Assembly (NCBI GenBank): GCA_023382875.1
Contig: JAHDXH010000008.1
Span: 4,723-39,790, forward strand
From: Patescibacteria group bacterium
GTDB taxonomy: Bacteria; Patescibacteriota; Microgenomatia; UBA1400; PJMF01
Direction of reading: 5' to 3'
Length of the DNA stretch: 35,068 nucleotides
Shown here: piece after piece, positions 21,962-30,550 of the stretch
Position numbering within the stretch: the first letter of the stretch is position 1
Layout of the letters: each line of letters starts with the position of its first letter
The notes under the pieces: generated by a model
The model's input: the letters and a program-made list of their open reading frames with translations, nothing else
The model's database searches: none
Told to the model about the DNA's origin: nothing
Program-made: the position numbers and the translations under genes

Positions 21962-23064
21962 ATTTTAGTTTTATTGGCGAGTAAGTTGCCTTGTCTAACG
22001 TCTTCAATTTTGATTATTTTTTTCTCCATTTGTTTGACTCTGGTGGTGGTTAGTTCTTCGTAATCTTTTTGTAAAGCGCTTAGAGAGCGACCATATTTTT
22101 CAAATTTTTCTCTAAATTTACTCCATTCACCAACGAATTCGTCAACATAAGTGACGACTTCTTTGAGTTTGTCGCCAATCATAAAATTGCGATAACTCTC
22201 AATGACTGTGCGAGCAACAATCAAGAAAGTGAAAGGTGAAACGATTAGGACGCGTTTACTAATGGCTCGATCAACTAAGTCAGACATTTTTTGGTTAATG
22301 AAGGAAAAAACCATTTCATTGGGAACAAAAAGAATAGCGTAATCAAGTGTTTGTTTGGTGGGATCAATGTATTCTGCAACTTTATCAATTTTAAGTTTTA
22401 GGTCGATATTGAACTGTTTTAAATGAGCTTCTTTGGCAGATTTAGTTTCCGCTTCAGATAGTTTTTGAATTTCTGCATAAGGAAATTTGACATCGACTGG
22501 GACATTACGATCATTGGGTAGCAATAAAGTAATATCTGGGCGTTGAACACTGTCGGTTTGTTTGGCTTGCTTCAGATAGTGAACGCCCTCAATGAGGCCA
22601 TTGGCTTGCAATAGGTCCTCGATAATCCTTTCTCCCCAGGCTCCACGAGCTTGATTATTAGAAAGGACTTTGGCCAATTGTTCAGTCGAAATCTTCAAAT
22701 CTTGCGTCAGTTCTTTGTGCTGCTCAAGCGACTGTGTAATTTGGGAAAACTTCAAAGTCCGATCTCTTTCTAGACTTCTAATTTCTTCTTGTCTAATCTT
22801 CAAATCTTCTTGCAAATTGGAAACAAGTTTTTCAATGGCTCGCTGCTTATTTTCTAAATCGTTTTTGATGACGTTTTTTTCTCCCTCTAAAATTTGTTTT
22901 GATTGCTCGGCAATTTTATTAGCACTAAGACCAAAGACTTGATTAACAATCGCTTCAATTTTGTCTTGAGGTTGATTTTGCTCGAGCTGTTTCTTGAGTA
23001 AAAAATATAAAGTGATGAAGCCAAAAACTATTAAAACTAAGATAAGGATCAGATCAATTGACAT
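21958..23064 (-). CDS. rmuC: RmuC-family DNA recombination protein
   Basis: 368 aa from the ATG at 23064 (TATACT 7 nt upstream; the longer frame lies in the divergent promoter). It has an N-terminal membrane helix (about 3-21), a long coiled coil to about residue 135, then the RmuC nuclease-like domain: ARGAWGERIIEDLLQANGL, RPDITLLLPNDRNVPVDVKFP, TLDYAILFVPNE and SPFTFLIVARTV. RmuC limits DNA inversion in E. coli and has a predicted PD-(D/E)XK fold. It lies alone, divergent from a small membrane protein gene and convergent with the hydrolase. Confidence 0.9.
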   Translation of the reverse strand: MSIDLILILVLIVFGFITLYFLLKKQLEQNQPQDKIEAIVNQVFGLSANKIAEQSKQILEGEKNVIKNDLENKQRAIEKLVSNLQEDLKIRQEEIRSLERDRTLKFSQITQSLEQHKELTQDLKISTEQLAKVLSNNQARGAWGERIIEDLLQANGLIEGVHYLKQAKQTDSVQRPDITLLLPNDRNVPVDVKFPYAEIQKLSEAETKSAKEAHLKQFNIDLKLKIDKVAEYIDPTKQTLDYAILFVPNEMVFSFINQKMSDLVDRAISKRVLIVSPFTFLIVARTVIESYRNFMIGDKLKEVVTYVDEFVGEWSKFREKFEKYGRSLSALQKDYEELTTTRVKQMEKKIIKIEDVRQGNLLANKTKI

Positions 23065-23087
23065 GGAATTTAGTATAAAATAGAACT

Positions 23088-23528
23088 GTGAAAAAAGCCA
23101 AATCAAGATTAAAAATAGATCACAATCTTGAAAATTCTAGTCATTCTGCATCCAGGATAGATCTTGGCGAGAGAGCTAAGCATCTGCCTACACTAATCAT
23201 CGGTTTGTTTTTTGCGGTTGTTTTGTTGGGCCTTATATTGTTAATACCACCTGCCCAAGTTAAAAACTTTATTTTGCCCAACTCATATTTTCCATTTTTC
23301 ATTACACTTTTTTTGTCTAGCTTCTTTTTGTTAAGCTGGTTTTTGTTGGATTCTTTAATCGGAGTCTGGTGGTCACTTTGGTTGACAACTCTAGTCTTTT
23401 TGAGAGTGCAGCAAATAATTTTTGGTTGGCCAGAGCTAGTATTTTTTGCTCTAGGTTTTGCTTTGGGGGTGATGGTTCAAATTTGGCGTAGACAAATGAG
23501 GCTCGATTTAGTCCATCATCAAAATTAG
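23088..23528 (+). CDS. Small integral membrane protein, unknown function
   Basis: 146 aa, GTG start. A basic and polar N-terminal tail (about 30 residues) precedes four hydrophobic segments (about 35-55, 64-86, 88-108, 114-130) and ends in a basic tail. No family is recognised. The start is supported by TAAAAT (23076-23081) 6 nt before the GTG, sharing the intergenic A/T box with the divergent rmuC promoter. The 3' end overlaps the end of ftsI by 21 nt on the opposite strand. Confidence 0.6.
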   Translation: MKKAKSRLKIDHNLENSSHSASRIDLGERAKHLPTLIIGLFFAVVLLGLILLIPPAQVKNFILPNSYFPFFITLFLSSFFLLSWFLLDSLIGVWWSLWLTTLVFLRVQQIIFGWPELVFFALGFALGVMVQIWRRQMRLDLVHHQN

Positions 23529-25259
23529 TTTATCGGCAATTTTGTACCACAGGGGAGCGGCTGTTTCTGCTGCCCATGGGGAAGTACTTGGTTCATTAAG
23601 TTTGACGAGCATAATAAATTTTGGTTGATCGGCCGGCGCAAAGCCAATAAAACTGGCAATGGTTTTTGTTTCGTCGTAGCCACCTTCGGGCTTAACGACT
23701 TGAGAGGTTCCGGTTTTTCCTGCAACTAGATAATCTTTACTGGCAATCCACTGAGCTTCGCCATGATTGGCGGATTCAATCATCATGGCCGTAACTTTTC
23801 TTGCTGTTTCTGGACTAATGATTTGCGTAAGAGGAGTGGGCGGGGTAACGATTTCTTCTCCAGTTTCTTGGTTGGAAACCCTCTCAATAATTTGAGGTTG
23901 CATCATCAGGCCATTATTAGCAATGGCATTGATAGCTCTTATGACTTGTAAACTAGTAGCACTAATGCCTTGGCCAAATGATCTGGTCGCCAACTCAACT
24001 GGTCCCCATTTCTCTGGAAACTTGGGAGAAGTATCTTCTTGTAAATCGGTAGTAACCTTTTGACCTAGGCCAAAACGTCTTATGTAGTCGATAAATTTTT
24101 CACTGCCAATTTTTTCCTCAGCAAAGATCATGGCAGTATTATCTGACTTGGCTAAGGCATCAGTCATGTTGATATTAGGGTTGTAAACATCATTCCAAGT
24201 TCTAATAGTGTACTTTCCAATCACTCTTGGCTCAGCACATTTGTCACAAATGGTTTCTGGTGTGATGGCACCTGTATCAATGCCAATGGCGACAGTTAAA
24301 ACCTTGAAGGTAGAGCCAGGTTCGTAAAAATTACTGATGCTGGGGTTTTTATAAAGTTCTGGTTCGAACTGGTAAAACTTTTTCTGATCATAATTGGGAT
24401 AGGCAGCTAAGCTCAAGATCTTTCCTGTTTTTGGTTCCATGATAATGACTTCACCTTGAAGCGCTCCATATTTTTCCACGCCTTTTTTGAGCTCGTTTTC
24501 TACCAAAAATTGTATGTCTCGGCGAATGGTTAAAGTAATATCTCGACCATTAATTTTGCTGTCTTGTGAATGATTGTCAAAAGCGGAAACAAGGGATTTT
24601 TGAGTTTCGGCACTGAGTTCTTTATTCAAAGAACCTTCTACACCAAAATAACCAACGGCTTGATCTTGTTCGTCTTTGCCAACGAAGCCTGTTAAATGAG
24701 CGGCCATAGAGGCTTCAGGATAATATCTTTCAAAGTATGGCTCGAAGCCCAAACCTTTGATTTTTAATTGTTCAATTTTTTCTTTAACTTCGTCCGTAAT
24801 TCCATTGACTAAACCTACCCATTTTTTGTCTGAAATACTTAGTTTTTGTAGAAGAGAATTTTTTAAATTAGTTTCAATTTCATCTTTAACTGCACTTTCA
24901 GTTGCATCCTTGTACTCTTGATTAAGTGGCAGGATTAAATCAATTAACTGACTTTTGATGACCTCTGGCTTTTCTTCAACTAGAGGTGGTTCAATAAAAA
25001 GACGATAAAGTCGCTGATTGCCAACTAAAAGATGGTTGTCGCCTGTGAAAATAGAGCCTCTCTTGCCAGTATTAATTTTTAGGCGCTCATACTGTGAAGT
25101 GGCCTCAGCTTCCAATGATTGTTTTTTGATTATTTGCCAATAAAAAAGTCTAGCTTCAATGAAAAAAAGAGTAATGATAATAAAACCTAGGCTGAGTTTG
25201 GCGCGTAGGCTAGATTTGTTGGATGTGGGATTTTTTCTTTGGTTAAAATCAGCTCTCAT
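23508..25259 (-). CDS. ftsI: Penicillin-binding protein 2/FtsI, septal transpeptidase
   Basis: 583 aa. A single N-terminal transmembrane helix (about 23-41) is followed by a dimerisation domain with KINTGKRGSIFTGD, and the transpeptidase domain. Active-site motifs are all present: STFK at 316-319 (nucleophile S316), SDN at 372-374, KTG at 515-517. It cross-links peptidoglycan at the division site. It overlaps the ftsL stop by 4 nt (ATGA), in the standard order mraZ-rsmH-ftsL-ftsI. No PASTA repeats are visible at the C-terminus. Confidence 0.94.
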   Translation of the reverse strand: MRADFNQRKNPTSNKSSLRAKLSLGFIIITLFFIEARLFYWQIIKKQSLEAEATSQYERLKINTGKRGSIFTGDNHLLVGNQRLYRLFIEPPLVEEKPEVIKSQLIDLILPLNQEYKDATESAVKDEIETNLKNSLLQKLSISDKKWVGLVNGITDEVKEKIEQLKIKGLGFEPYFERYYPEASMAAHLTGFVGKDEQDQAVGYFGVEGSLNKELSAETQKSLVSAFDNHSQDSKINGRDITLTIRRDIQFLVENELKKGVEKYGALQGEVIIMEPKTGKILSLAAYPNYDQKKFYQFEPELYKNPSISNFYEPGSTFKVLTVAIGIDTGAITPETICDKCAEPRVIGKYTIRTWNDVYNPNINMTDALAKSDNTAMIFAEEKIGSEKFIDYIRRFGLGQKVTTDLQEDTSPKFPEKWGPVELATRSFGQGISATSLQVIRAINAIANNGLMMQPQIIERVSNQETGEEIVTPPTPLTQIISPETARKVTAMMIESANHGEAQWIASKDYLVAGKTGTSQVVKPEGGYDETKTIASFIGFAPADQPKFIMLVKLNEPSTSPWAAETAAPLWYKIADKLILMMD

Positions 25260-25558
25260 TTCAAAGCAACCAAGGCTTTGTCAGAAATGACAATTGGGTT
25301 TTTGATCGGTGTATATTGATCAAGTGTACCAGAACTAAGTAATTGGTGAAGAGAGGTTGATGACGAAAGTTTGGTGGTAAGAAGTTGGTTTTGCTCGTTT
25401 AAAACCAAGCGTTCTTGTTTGAGATTTTTTAGCTGGTTGGCTTGATAAACATTAATACTACCAACATAAACAGTTTGAACGGCTTTGGTGGCTAAAATCG
25501 CAAATAAAGCTAGGTAATAGGCGACGTATAGATAGTTTTTAAGCGATGTTTTTTTCAT
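25256..25558 (-). CDS. ftsL: FtsL-like cell division protein
   Basis: 100 aa from the ATG at 25558, which overlaps the 3' end of rsmH by 20 nt; an upstream start at 25621 would overlap far more. The topology is a short basic cytoplasmic tail, one membrane segment (about 10-28) and a coiled coil with a leucine-rich heptad region (NQLKNLKQERLVLNEQNQLL). This is the FtsL topology, and the position between rsmH and ftsI is the classic one. Sequence similarity alone would not be decisive. Confidence 0.75.
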   Translation of the reverse strand: MKKTSLKNYLYVAYYLALFAILATKAVQTVYVGSINVYQANQLKNLKQERLVLNEQNQLLTTKLSSSTSLHQLLSSGTLDQYTPIKNPIVISDKALVALK

Positions 25559-26444
25559 TTTTTTCAAAAGCTCGAAGCTTAGCACTTCTGGAGCGTGGGT
25601 TGTTTTGTACTTCTTCCTCACTAGGTTCGATGGCTTTTTTGGTCACTATTGTGCCAAAGCCTTTTTCTTCCCAGTTTCTAAACGCAACTTTGACTTGTCT
25701 GTCTTCGCCCTCATGAAAACCGATGGTAACTATTCGACTACCGCTATTAATGACTTTCAGAGCTTGTGGCAAGACGTGTTCGATATTTGCCAATTCATCA
25801 TTAACCACGATTCTTAAAGCTTGAAAAACTTTGGTAGCGGGGTGAGTTTTGCCTCGATATGATTTGTTTTTTTCTACCAACTTGACTAGGTCTTGGTTGG
25901 TGGAAATAAATTTGCCAGCTTTTCTTTGGGCGACAATGGCTTTGGCAATTTTCTTGGCTTCTAATTCCCCGCCGTATGTAGAAAAGACTTCAGTTAATTG
26001 TTTTTCAGATAAAAGAGCTAGTAAATCTTTGGCTTTGACTCCTAGGTTTTTGTCCATTCTCATGTCGAGCTCTCCTAATCCCGAAAAAGAAAAACCTCTT
26101 TCTTCACTCATGAGTTGATCGGTGCTGGTGCCAAAATCAAAAATCAAACCATCAATTTTTCCTTCAAGTTGATGAGCTTTAATGGTTTTTTCTAAGTTGG
26201 CAAAGTTTTCTTGAACCAAAACCAATTTGTGACTTGCTATTTCTGAAGCAAATTCTTCATTGCCCATTTCTATAGCTCGTTCATCAAAGTCAAAAGCTAA
26301 AACATATCCGTCTTTACTCAAAATATTTCTGGTATGACCTCCACCACCAAAGGTGGCATCAACGTACCAGCGATCAGCTTTGACATTTAATAGCTCAACA
26401 GCTTGGTTAAGAAAAACTGTAATGTGATTAGTTTTCATCTTCAA
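25539..26444 (-). CDS. rsmH: 16S rRNA m4C1402 methyltransferase RsmH
   Basis: 301 aa. Signatures: NHITVFLNQAVELLN, the SAM loop YVDATFGGGGHTRNIL, FDFGTSTDQL, GELDMRMD, THPATKVFQALRIVVNDEL, and the C-terminal KAIEPSEEEVQNNPRSRSAKLR pattern (quoted in part). It methylates N4 of C1402 in the 16S decoding centre. It starts inside the end of mraZ (17-nt overlap) and ends inside ftsL, showing translational coupling. Confidence 0.96.
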   Translation of the reverse strand: MKMKTNHITVFLNQAVELLNVKADRWYVDATFGGGGHTRNILSKDGYVLAFDFDERAIEMGNEEFASEIASHKLVLVQENFANLEKTIKAHQLEGKIDGLIFDFGTSTDQLMSEERGFSFSGLGELDMRMDKNLGVKAKDLLALLSEKQLTEVFSTYGGELEAKKIAKAIVAQRKAGKFISTNQDLVKLVEKNKSYRGKTHPATKVFQALRIVVNDELANIEHVLPQALKVINSGSRIVTIGFHEGEDRQVKVAFRNWEEKGFGTIVTKKAIEPSEEEVQNNPRSRSAKLRAFEKNEKNIA

Positions 26445-26853
26445 TGCTTTCTGCGATCATTTCGGCATTTTTATCTAGTTGATCAAGATAGGCGTGGTAT
26501 TTGGTTTGATCCCAAATTTCTAGGTAGTTATAACTACCGACCACGACCACATCTTTTGATAATCCTGCTAAGTTGATCAAGTATTCGGGCAGCGAGACTC
26601 GACCATTAGCATCAACTGAGATTTCTTGAGCTTCATTCACCATTAATCTGACAAAATCTCGATTGCGTTTTTTTGTAAAAGAGCGATTGGCGATTTCTTC
26701 GATTTTTTCTAAGAAATCATTTTTTTTAAAAACAAAGAGTCCTCCGTCTAAACCTCGAGTAACAACCCAATCAGTTTCAACATCTCTAAACTTCTTGGGC
26801 AAAGAGACTCGACCTTTATCTTCTAATTTGTGATAATGTCGACCTATAAACAT
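26428..26853 (-). CDS. mraZ: Transcriptional regulator MraZ
   Basis: 141 aa with the usual two SpoVT/AbrB-like halves, each with a D.GR motif: HKLEDKGRVSLPKKFR and VDANGRVSLPEYL. MraZ forms ring oligomers and binds direct repeats in its own promoter to control the dcw cluster. Two TGGTA repeats spaced 10 nt apart lie 16-31 nt upstream of the ATG. It is the first gene of the mraZ-rsmH-ftsL-ftsI unit. Confidence 0.96.
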   Translation of the reverse strand: MFIGRHYHKLEDKGRVSLPKKFRDVETDWVVTRGLDGGLFVFKKNDFLEKIEEIANRSFTKKRNRDFVRLMVNEAQEISVDANGRVSLPEYLINLAGLSKDVVVVGSYNYLEIWDQTKYHAYLDQLDKNAEMIAESIEDEN

Positions 26854-26869
26854 TCTTTATTTATCTCTT

Positions 26870-26899
26870 TACCATTTTTTACCACTTTCAGTAATTATA
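26870..26899 (-). promoter_or_regulatory. mraZ promoter -10 and MraZ-box-like direct repeats
   Basis: Minus strand TATAAT (26894-26899), with no clear -35, is followed by TGGTA repeats at 26880-26884 and 26870-26874, exactly 10 nt apart and each followed by AA. This matches the known organisation of MraZ sites (TGGGN-type repeats with 5-nt spacers), placed just downstream of the start of transcription, where binding would repress. Confidence 0.6.
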
Positions 26900-26946
26900 T
26901 TCTCACTTGGAGGAAATAGAGTAAACCCCCAATTTGTTTCGGGTCA

Positions 26947-26978
26947 TAAAAAAACTCCACGAAAATGGAGTTAAAAAA
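26947..26978 (-). terminator. Terminator at the end of the glycan operon
   Basis: A 7-bp stem AACTCCA/TGGAGTT (26953-26959 with 26966-26972) is flanked by A-runs on one side and T-runs on the other, so it can act on both strands. On the minus strand it follows the last glycosyltransferase gene by about 60 nt and insulates mraZ. Confidence 0.75.
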
Positions 26979-27031
26979 ATATTACAGGTCTATGATCAAT
27001 AGCTCTTTGGGTAACGAATTAAAAGAAAAAA

Positions 27032-28264
27032 TTATCTTTTAGTTTTGCGGGGGAGAAAGACTGTTTGTTTGGTGAAAAATAGCAGTGCTAAAACAAAAGG
27101 AGTAAAGGTAATGATCTTTTGCCACAATAAAACATTGCCATCGTAGTTGTTGTTCCATAAGAATGGCAAATAACGGAACATTGAGCTAATGCTTAAAACA
27201 ACGAGTGATTGCATCCAGATCTTGATCCATTTATTAGATCTGATTAACGGGATGAACGTTAATGACCATAGTAAATACCAAGGGTGAAATTGCTGGGATC
27301 TGGTCGTTAATAATGGCAAAAACATAACTAAAGAAGCTAGATACGGCCAGTTGTTAATGATGGAATCAAAGCGAGGGATGGTGTTAATTTTTGATCTAAT
27401 GGTAACAACTAACCAAATAGGTAATAGGGCGATAGTTGCTATTTTGACCCACATGGTCAGTAAGATTATGACCAAGGAAATAATTGCTTTCAGCCAAGGA
27501 ATTTTATTTTTGGAAGATTGGCTGAGGAAGAGTAAAGCGCCAATCGCTGGTGCCATCATCCATAGGTCGTTGTGTGAATTTGAAACAACCTCAATTAAGG
27601 TTAAAGGATTAAAAACTACCAAACTTAACCAAAGATATTTTTTTTCTTTACTATTTTTATAGTAGAAGTAAAGTAGTGCAAAAAGCGGTAATAGATTAAA
27701 AATTCTAAAACTTAGCCAGGTTGTGATAAATTTTCCCATGCCTAGGGTATAGGGGATTAGTGATAGATATGTCCAGCCATGGCCATATGGAGCCGTGGTG
27801 TGGGTGTTGTGCATGAATTTTGTCCACGGATCTTCAGGGAAATTTAAAGCTACTTGATAGTGTGGGTCAACGTGGTAAAAGCTGACCATTTTGGCATTAA
27901 AAATATAATTGAAAACATCGTAAGAGAGAGCGTTGTTGCTGATAAGAAGGGGCAAACAAAGCATCGTTAAAATCAATCCAAGCATTTTAAAACTAACCTT
28001 TTTAACTTTGAATAGTTGACTGCAGAAAACAAAAAACGCCCCAAAATTAAGGATCATTAGTCCAAAGTAGACCTGACTCAAGAGTTGTCGATTGTTGAAG
28101 AAAGTTCGCCACATGTAGCTTTGAAAATGCCAAAAAGTGGGATTTTGTGACAGAACTAAGTTTGGAGCAGTCAAGGAGTAGGAAAATACTGCGTATAAGC
28201 TAAGTGAGATGAAATAAAATAGTAAGCTTAGCCAGAGCCAGCGGTTTTTGTTGAAGTTAAACAT
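27032..28264 (-). CDS. GT-C (GT87/mannosyltransferase-like) membrane glycosyltransferase
   Basis: 410 aa from the ATG at 28264, 2 nt after the stop of the upstream gene; a TTG two codons earlier is possible. About ten to eleven membrane segments. Features of polyprenyl-phosphate-mannose-dependent transferases: NNALSYDVFNYIFNAKM with an acidic residue in the first large loop, APYGHGWTYLSL, and VSNSHNDLWMMAPAIGALL. Product and linkage are unknown. It is the last gene of the glycan operon, directly upstream of a terminator. Confidence 0.7.
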   Translation of the reverse strand: MFNFNKNRWLWLSLLFYFISLSLYAVFSYSLTAPNLVLSQNPTFWHFQSYMWRTFFNNRQLLSQVYFGLMILNFGAFFVFCSQLFKVKKVSFKMLGLILTMLCLPLLISNNALSYDVFNYIFNAKMVSFYHVDPHYQVALNFPEDPWTKFMHNTHTTAPYGHGWTYLSLIPYTLGMGKFITTWLSFRIFNLLPLFALLYFYYKNSKEKKYLWLSLVVFNPLTLIEVVSNSHNDLWMMAPAIGALLFLSQSSKNKIPWLKAIISLVIILLTMWVKIATIALLPIWLVVTIRSKINTIPRFDSIINNWPYLASLVMFLPLLTTRSQQFHPWYLLWSLTFIPLIRSNKWIKIWMQSLVVLSISSMFRYLPFLWNNNYDGNVLLWQKIITFTPFVLALLFFTKQTVFLPRKTKR

Positions 28265-28266
28265 GC

Positions 28267-29013
28267 TCAATATTTGCCACTAAAATCAGCAATTCTGACT
28301 TTGATAATGTCAGCCAACATTCTTAAAGAATCTTTAATTGGACTGACGCGATCAGTTTCATTATGATGCCAAACAATCGGTACTTCTTGGATTTTGTAGC
28401 CATTTTTACGAGCTAAGTATAAAGCTTCTACATCGAATGCTCCTGTAAAGGCGTCTTGTCGTTCTTTACTTCGTCCATAGACCACGAGCTTGGAGAAAAT
28501 TTCCTGACAAGCATCGCGACGGAAAAGTTTGAATCCACATTGTGTATCGTAAATGCCGGGAATAGCTAGAGTTTGGACCAGGATATTAAAGCCTTTGCCC
28601 ATAATATGTCTATGAAGTGGTTCTTTATCTCTTCTAGCACCGGCAATTTCTCTTGATCCAATAATTACCTGGTGAGTTTTTTCAAAGGTTAAAAGTTTTT
28701 CAATTTCTGAAAGAGGAGTGGATTGATCAAAGTCGGTGAATAAAATCCATTCGCCGGTAGCTTTGAGCATACCCGATTGGACCGTGGGTCCTTTGCCAGC
28801 GTGAATATTTTCTACAACTTTAATTCTTTTATCTTTTTTTGCAAATTCATAGAGTTTCTCGGTGGTACCATCAGTAGAGCCATCGTCACTCAAGAGAACT
28901 TCCCATTCATAGGTTTGCTTCTTGAGGTAATCTACAACCTGATCAAGCACGTTGCGTTTGATATTTTTTAACTCATTATAGGAAGGGATGACGACTGAGA
29001 GAAAAGGTTTCAT
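28267..29013 (-). CDS. GT2 family glycosyltransferase (dolichyl-phosphate glucosyltransferase-like)
   Basis: 248 aa, a soluble GT-A enzyme. LSVVIPSYNELKNI, LLSDDGSTDGT, the GKGPTVQSGML segment, the DXD-like FTDFDQSTP, GSREIAGARR, and YDTQCGFKLFRRDAC are hallmarks of the family that makes polyprenyl-phosphate glucose or mannose, the donors used by GT-C enzymes. It lies 1 nt after the GT39-like gene and overlaps the next start. It probably supplies the lipid-linked sugar for its neighbours (inference). Confidence 0.88.
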   Translation of the reverse strand: MKPFLSVVIPSYNELKNIKRNVLDQVVDYLKKQTYEWEVLLSDDGSTDGTTEKLYEFAKKDKRIKVVENIHAGKGPTVQSGMLKATGEWILFTDFDQSTPLSEIEKLLTFEKTHQVIIGSREIAGARRDKEPLHRHIMGKGFNILVQTLAIPGIYDTQCGFKLFRRDACQEIFSKLVVYGRSKERQDAFTGAFDVEALYLARKNGYKIQEVPIVWHHNETDRVSPIKDSLRMLADIIKVRIADFSGKY

Positions 29014-29014
29014 A

Positions 29015-30550
29015 TCATTTCTTTAAGACAGTAATTTCGGGTCCATTCTCAACATTATATACTTCTTTAGGTGTTTTGTTGGGAAAGACTACTATTTCAT
29101 AAATAGGTTCATCGGTGACTTTGGGTGACTTTTTCTCTTCATTGATAATAAAGAGTGTTTCGGTTTCACCGCGCTTTTCGATAGGGAGTGGAGGTTTGTC
29201 GCTGACTTCTAAATAGTAACGGTAGCTTTGACCATCGATATCTCTAGATTCAGACAGAAGAACGATGTTGTATTTTTCTCCTGGGGCAACTTTATCAAGA
29301 ATGGCTTGACTTGTGCGTTTAACATCGCTAATTGACCAACCTTGGGTTTTGAGGTGATAACGAGGAATATTCCAAGCCAAAAAGCCAAACAAGAATACCA
29401 TTGCCACTACTTTGGACATAAAGTAACGATTGGTCAGTGCAGCAATAACAATGCCAAAAGTTAAAAACGAAATTGGAAATAAATAGGCGATGTAGTGGTC
29501 AAAGATGGTGTGACCGTAAAAAGCTGTACCAATAATGCCAACCAGCAAGTAAGACAAAATGACCATTTCGCCATCGAAATTGTCACCTCTTAATTTGAAT
29601 TTTTCATGATTAATGATCAAAGCGATAATAGTAATAGCAAAAATTGCTAAGAGCCAAGTATTGAGATTTCTATTCTTGCCCAAGCTGATTTCAAACAAGA
29701 TATGCATTCCTCGACCATGGGTTTCTTTGATAACTTTTTGCGCTTTTTGAATAAGAGGCAACTCTGAGTTTTGAGCAAAGTTTTCCTCTCCTGTAATCAT
29801 GTTGGCAAAAGCTTTGGCATTAAGATTGTCATGTCTTGAGTCAAAAAGAATTTGGGGTGTTAACGAGGCAAAGAAAATTAAGGCAGAAACTAAGGTGACG
29901 GCGCCCAACTCGAAAAGTTTTTTGGTTTTTTTTCTAAATGTGAAGAGTTGCCACAACCAGATTAAGCCTGCTCCTCCGGCGCTAAGCAGAGTCAAATAGT
30001 GAAGTTGAATAATAATGGAGAAACAAAGTGAAACTAAAATCCAGTAGCGAGGTGATTTTTTGAGGGCTTGATAAGTGAAAAAGACCATCAATAAAGAAAC
30101 CAGTGGAGCTGGGTTGGGATTCCAGCTGAATCTAGTGTTATTAACGACAGTGCTGGAGAGAGCAAAAAAAACTGTACCAATGATAGCTGCTTTTTCGCCA
30201 ACCATTTTTTTACCCAAGAAGTACATCAAGAACATGGCAATAATTCCCAAGAAGGCAACGCCGTAAGCAGGTCCGACAGGAGATGGGTAACTCAATAAAA
30301 GCCAAGGTGCCATGAAATAGTAGTAAAGTGGACCAAGATATAGGTTACCGACGCTAGTCACAGGTCCAATAAAAACAGGGTCAAAATCTTTGATAATTCT
30401 TTTGACAATCATGACATCTCTGCCTTGATCGCCCAAAAACATCATTGAACCAGGAATATTGTAAAGTCTAAGAAAAATGCCGACAGCAAAAATAGCAACT
30501 AAAAGCCAGTGTTTTGGTTTGAATTGAGTCAGGGCTTTGGCCAGCTTCAT
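29015..30550 (-). CDS. GT-C (GT39/GT83-like) membrane glycosyltransferase
   Basis: 511 aa from the ATG at 30550, which overlaps the stop of the upstream gene as ATGA. About ten to twelve membrane segments, with an outer loop containing the catalytic-type motif FLGDQGRDVM. TRFSWNPNPAP and DHYIAYLFPISFL are typical of the family, followed by a C-terminal soluble domain of about 120 residues. It shares the D-x-(G/A)RD motif and overall layout with the protein at 5630-7255. It is likely to transfer a lipid-linked hexose onto a surface glycan or protein. Confidence 0.82.
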   Translation of the reverse strand: MKLAKALTQFKPKHWLLVAIFAVGIFLRLYNIPGSMMFLGDQGRDVMIVKRIIKDFDPVFIGPVTSVGNLYLGPLYYYFMAPWLLLSYPSPVGPAYGVAFLGIIAMFLMYFLGKKMVGEKAAIIGTVFFALSSTVVNNTRFSWNPNPAPLVSLLMVFFTYQALKKSPRYWILVSLCFSIIIQLHYLTLLSAGGAGLIWLWQLFTFRKKTKKLFELGAVTLVSALIFFASLTPQILFDSRHDNLNAKAFANMITGEENFAQNSELPLIQKAQKVIKETHGRGMHILFEISLGKNRNLNTWLLAIFAITIIALIINHEKFKLRGDNFDGEMVILSYLLVGIIGTAFYGHTIFDHYIAYLFPISFLTFGIVIAALTNRYFMSKVVAMVFLFGFLAWNIPRYHLKTQGWSISDVKRTSQAILDKVAPGEKYNIVLLSESRDIDGQSYRYYLEVSDKPPLPIEKRGETETLFIINEEKKSPKVTDEPIYEIVVFPNKTPKEVYNVENGPEITVLKK

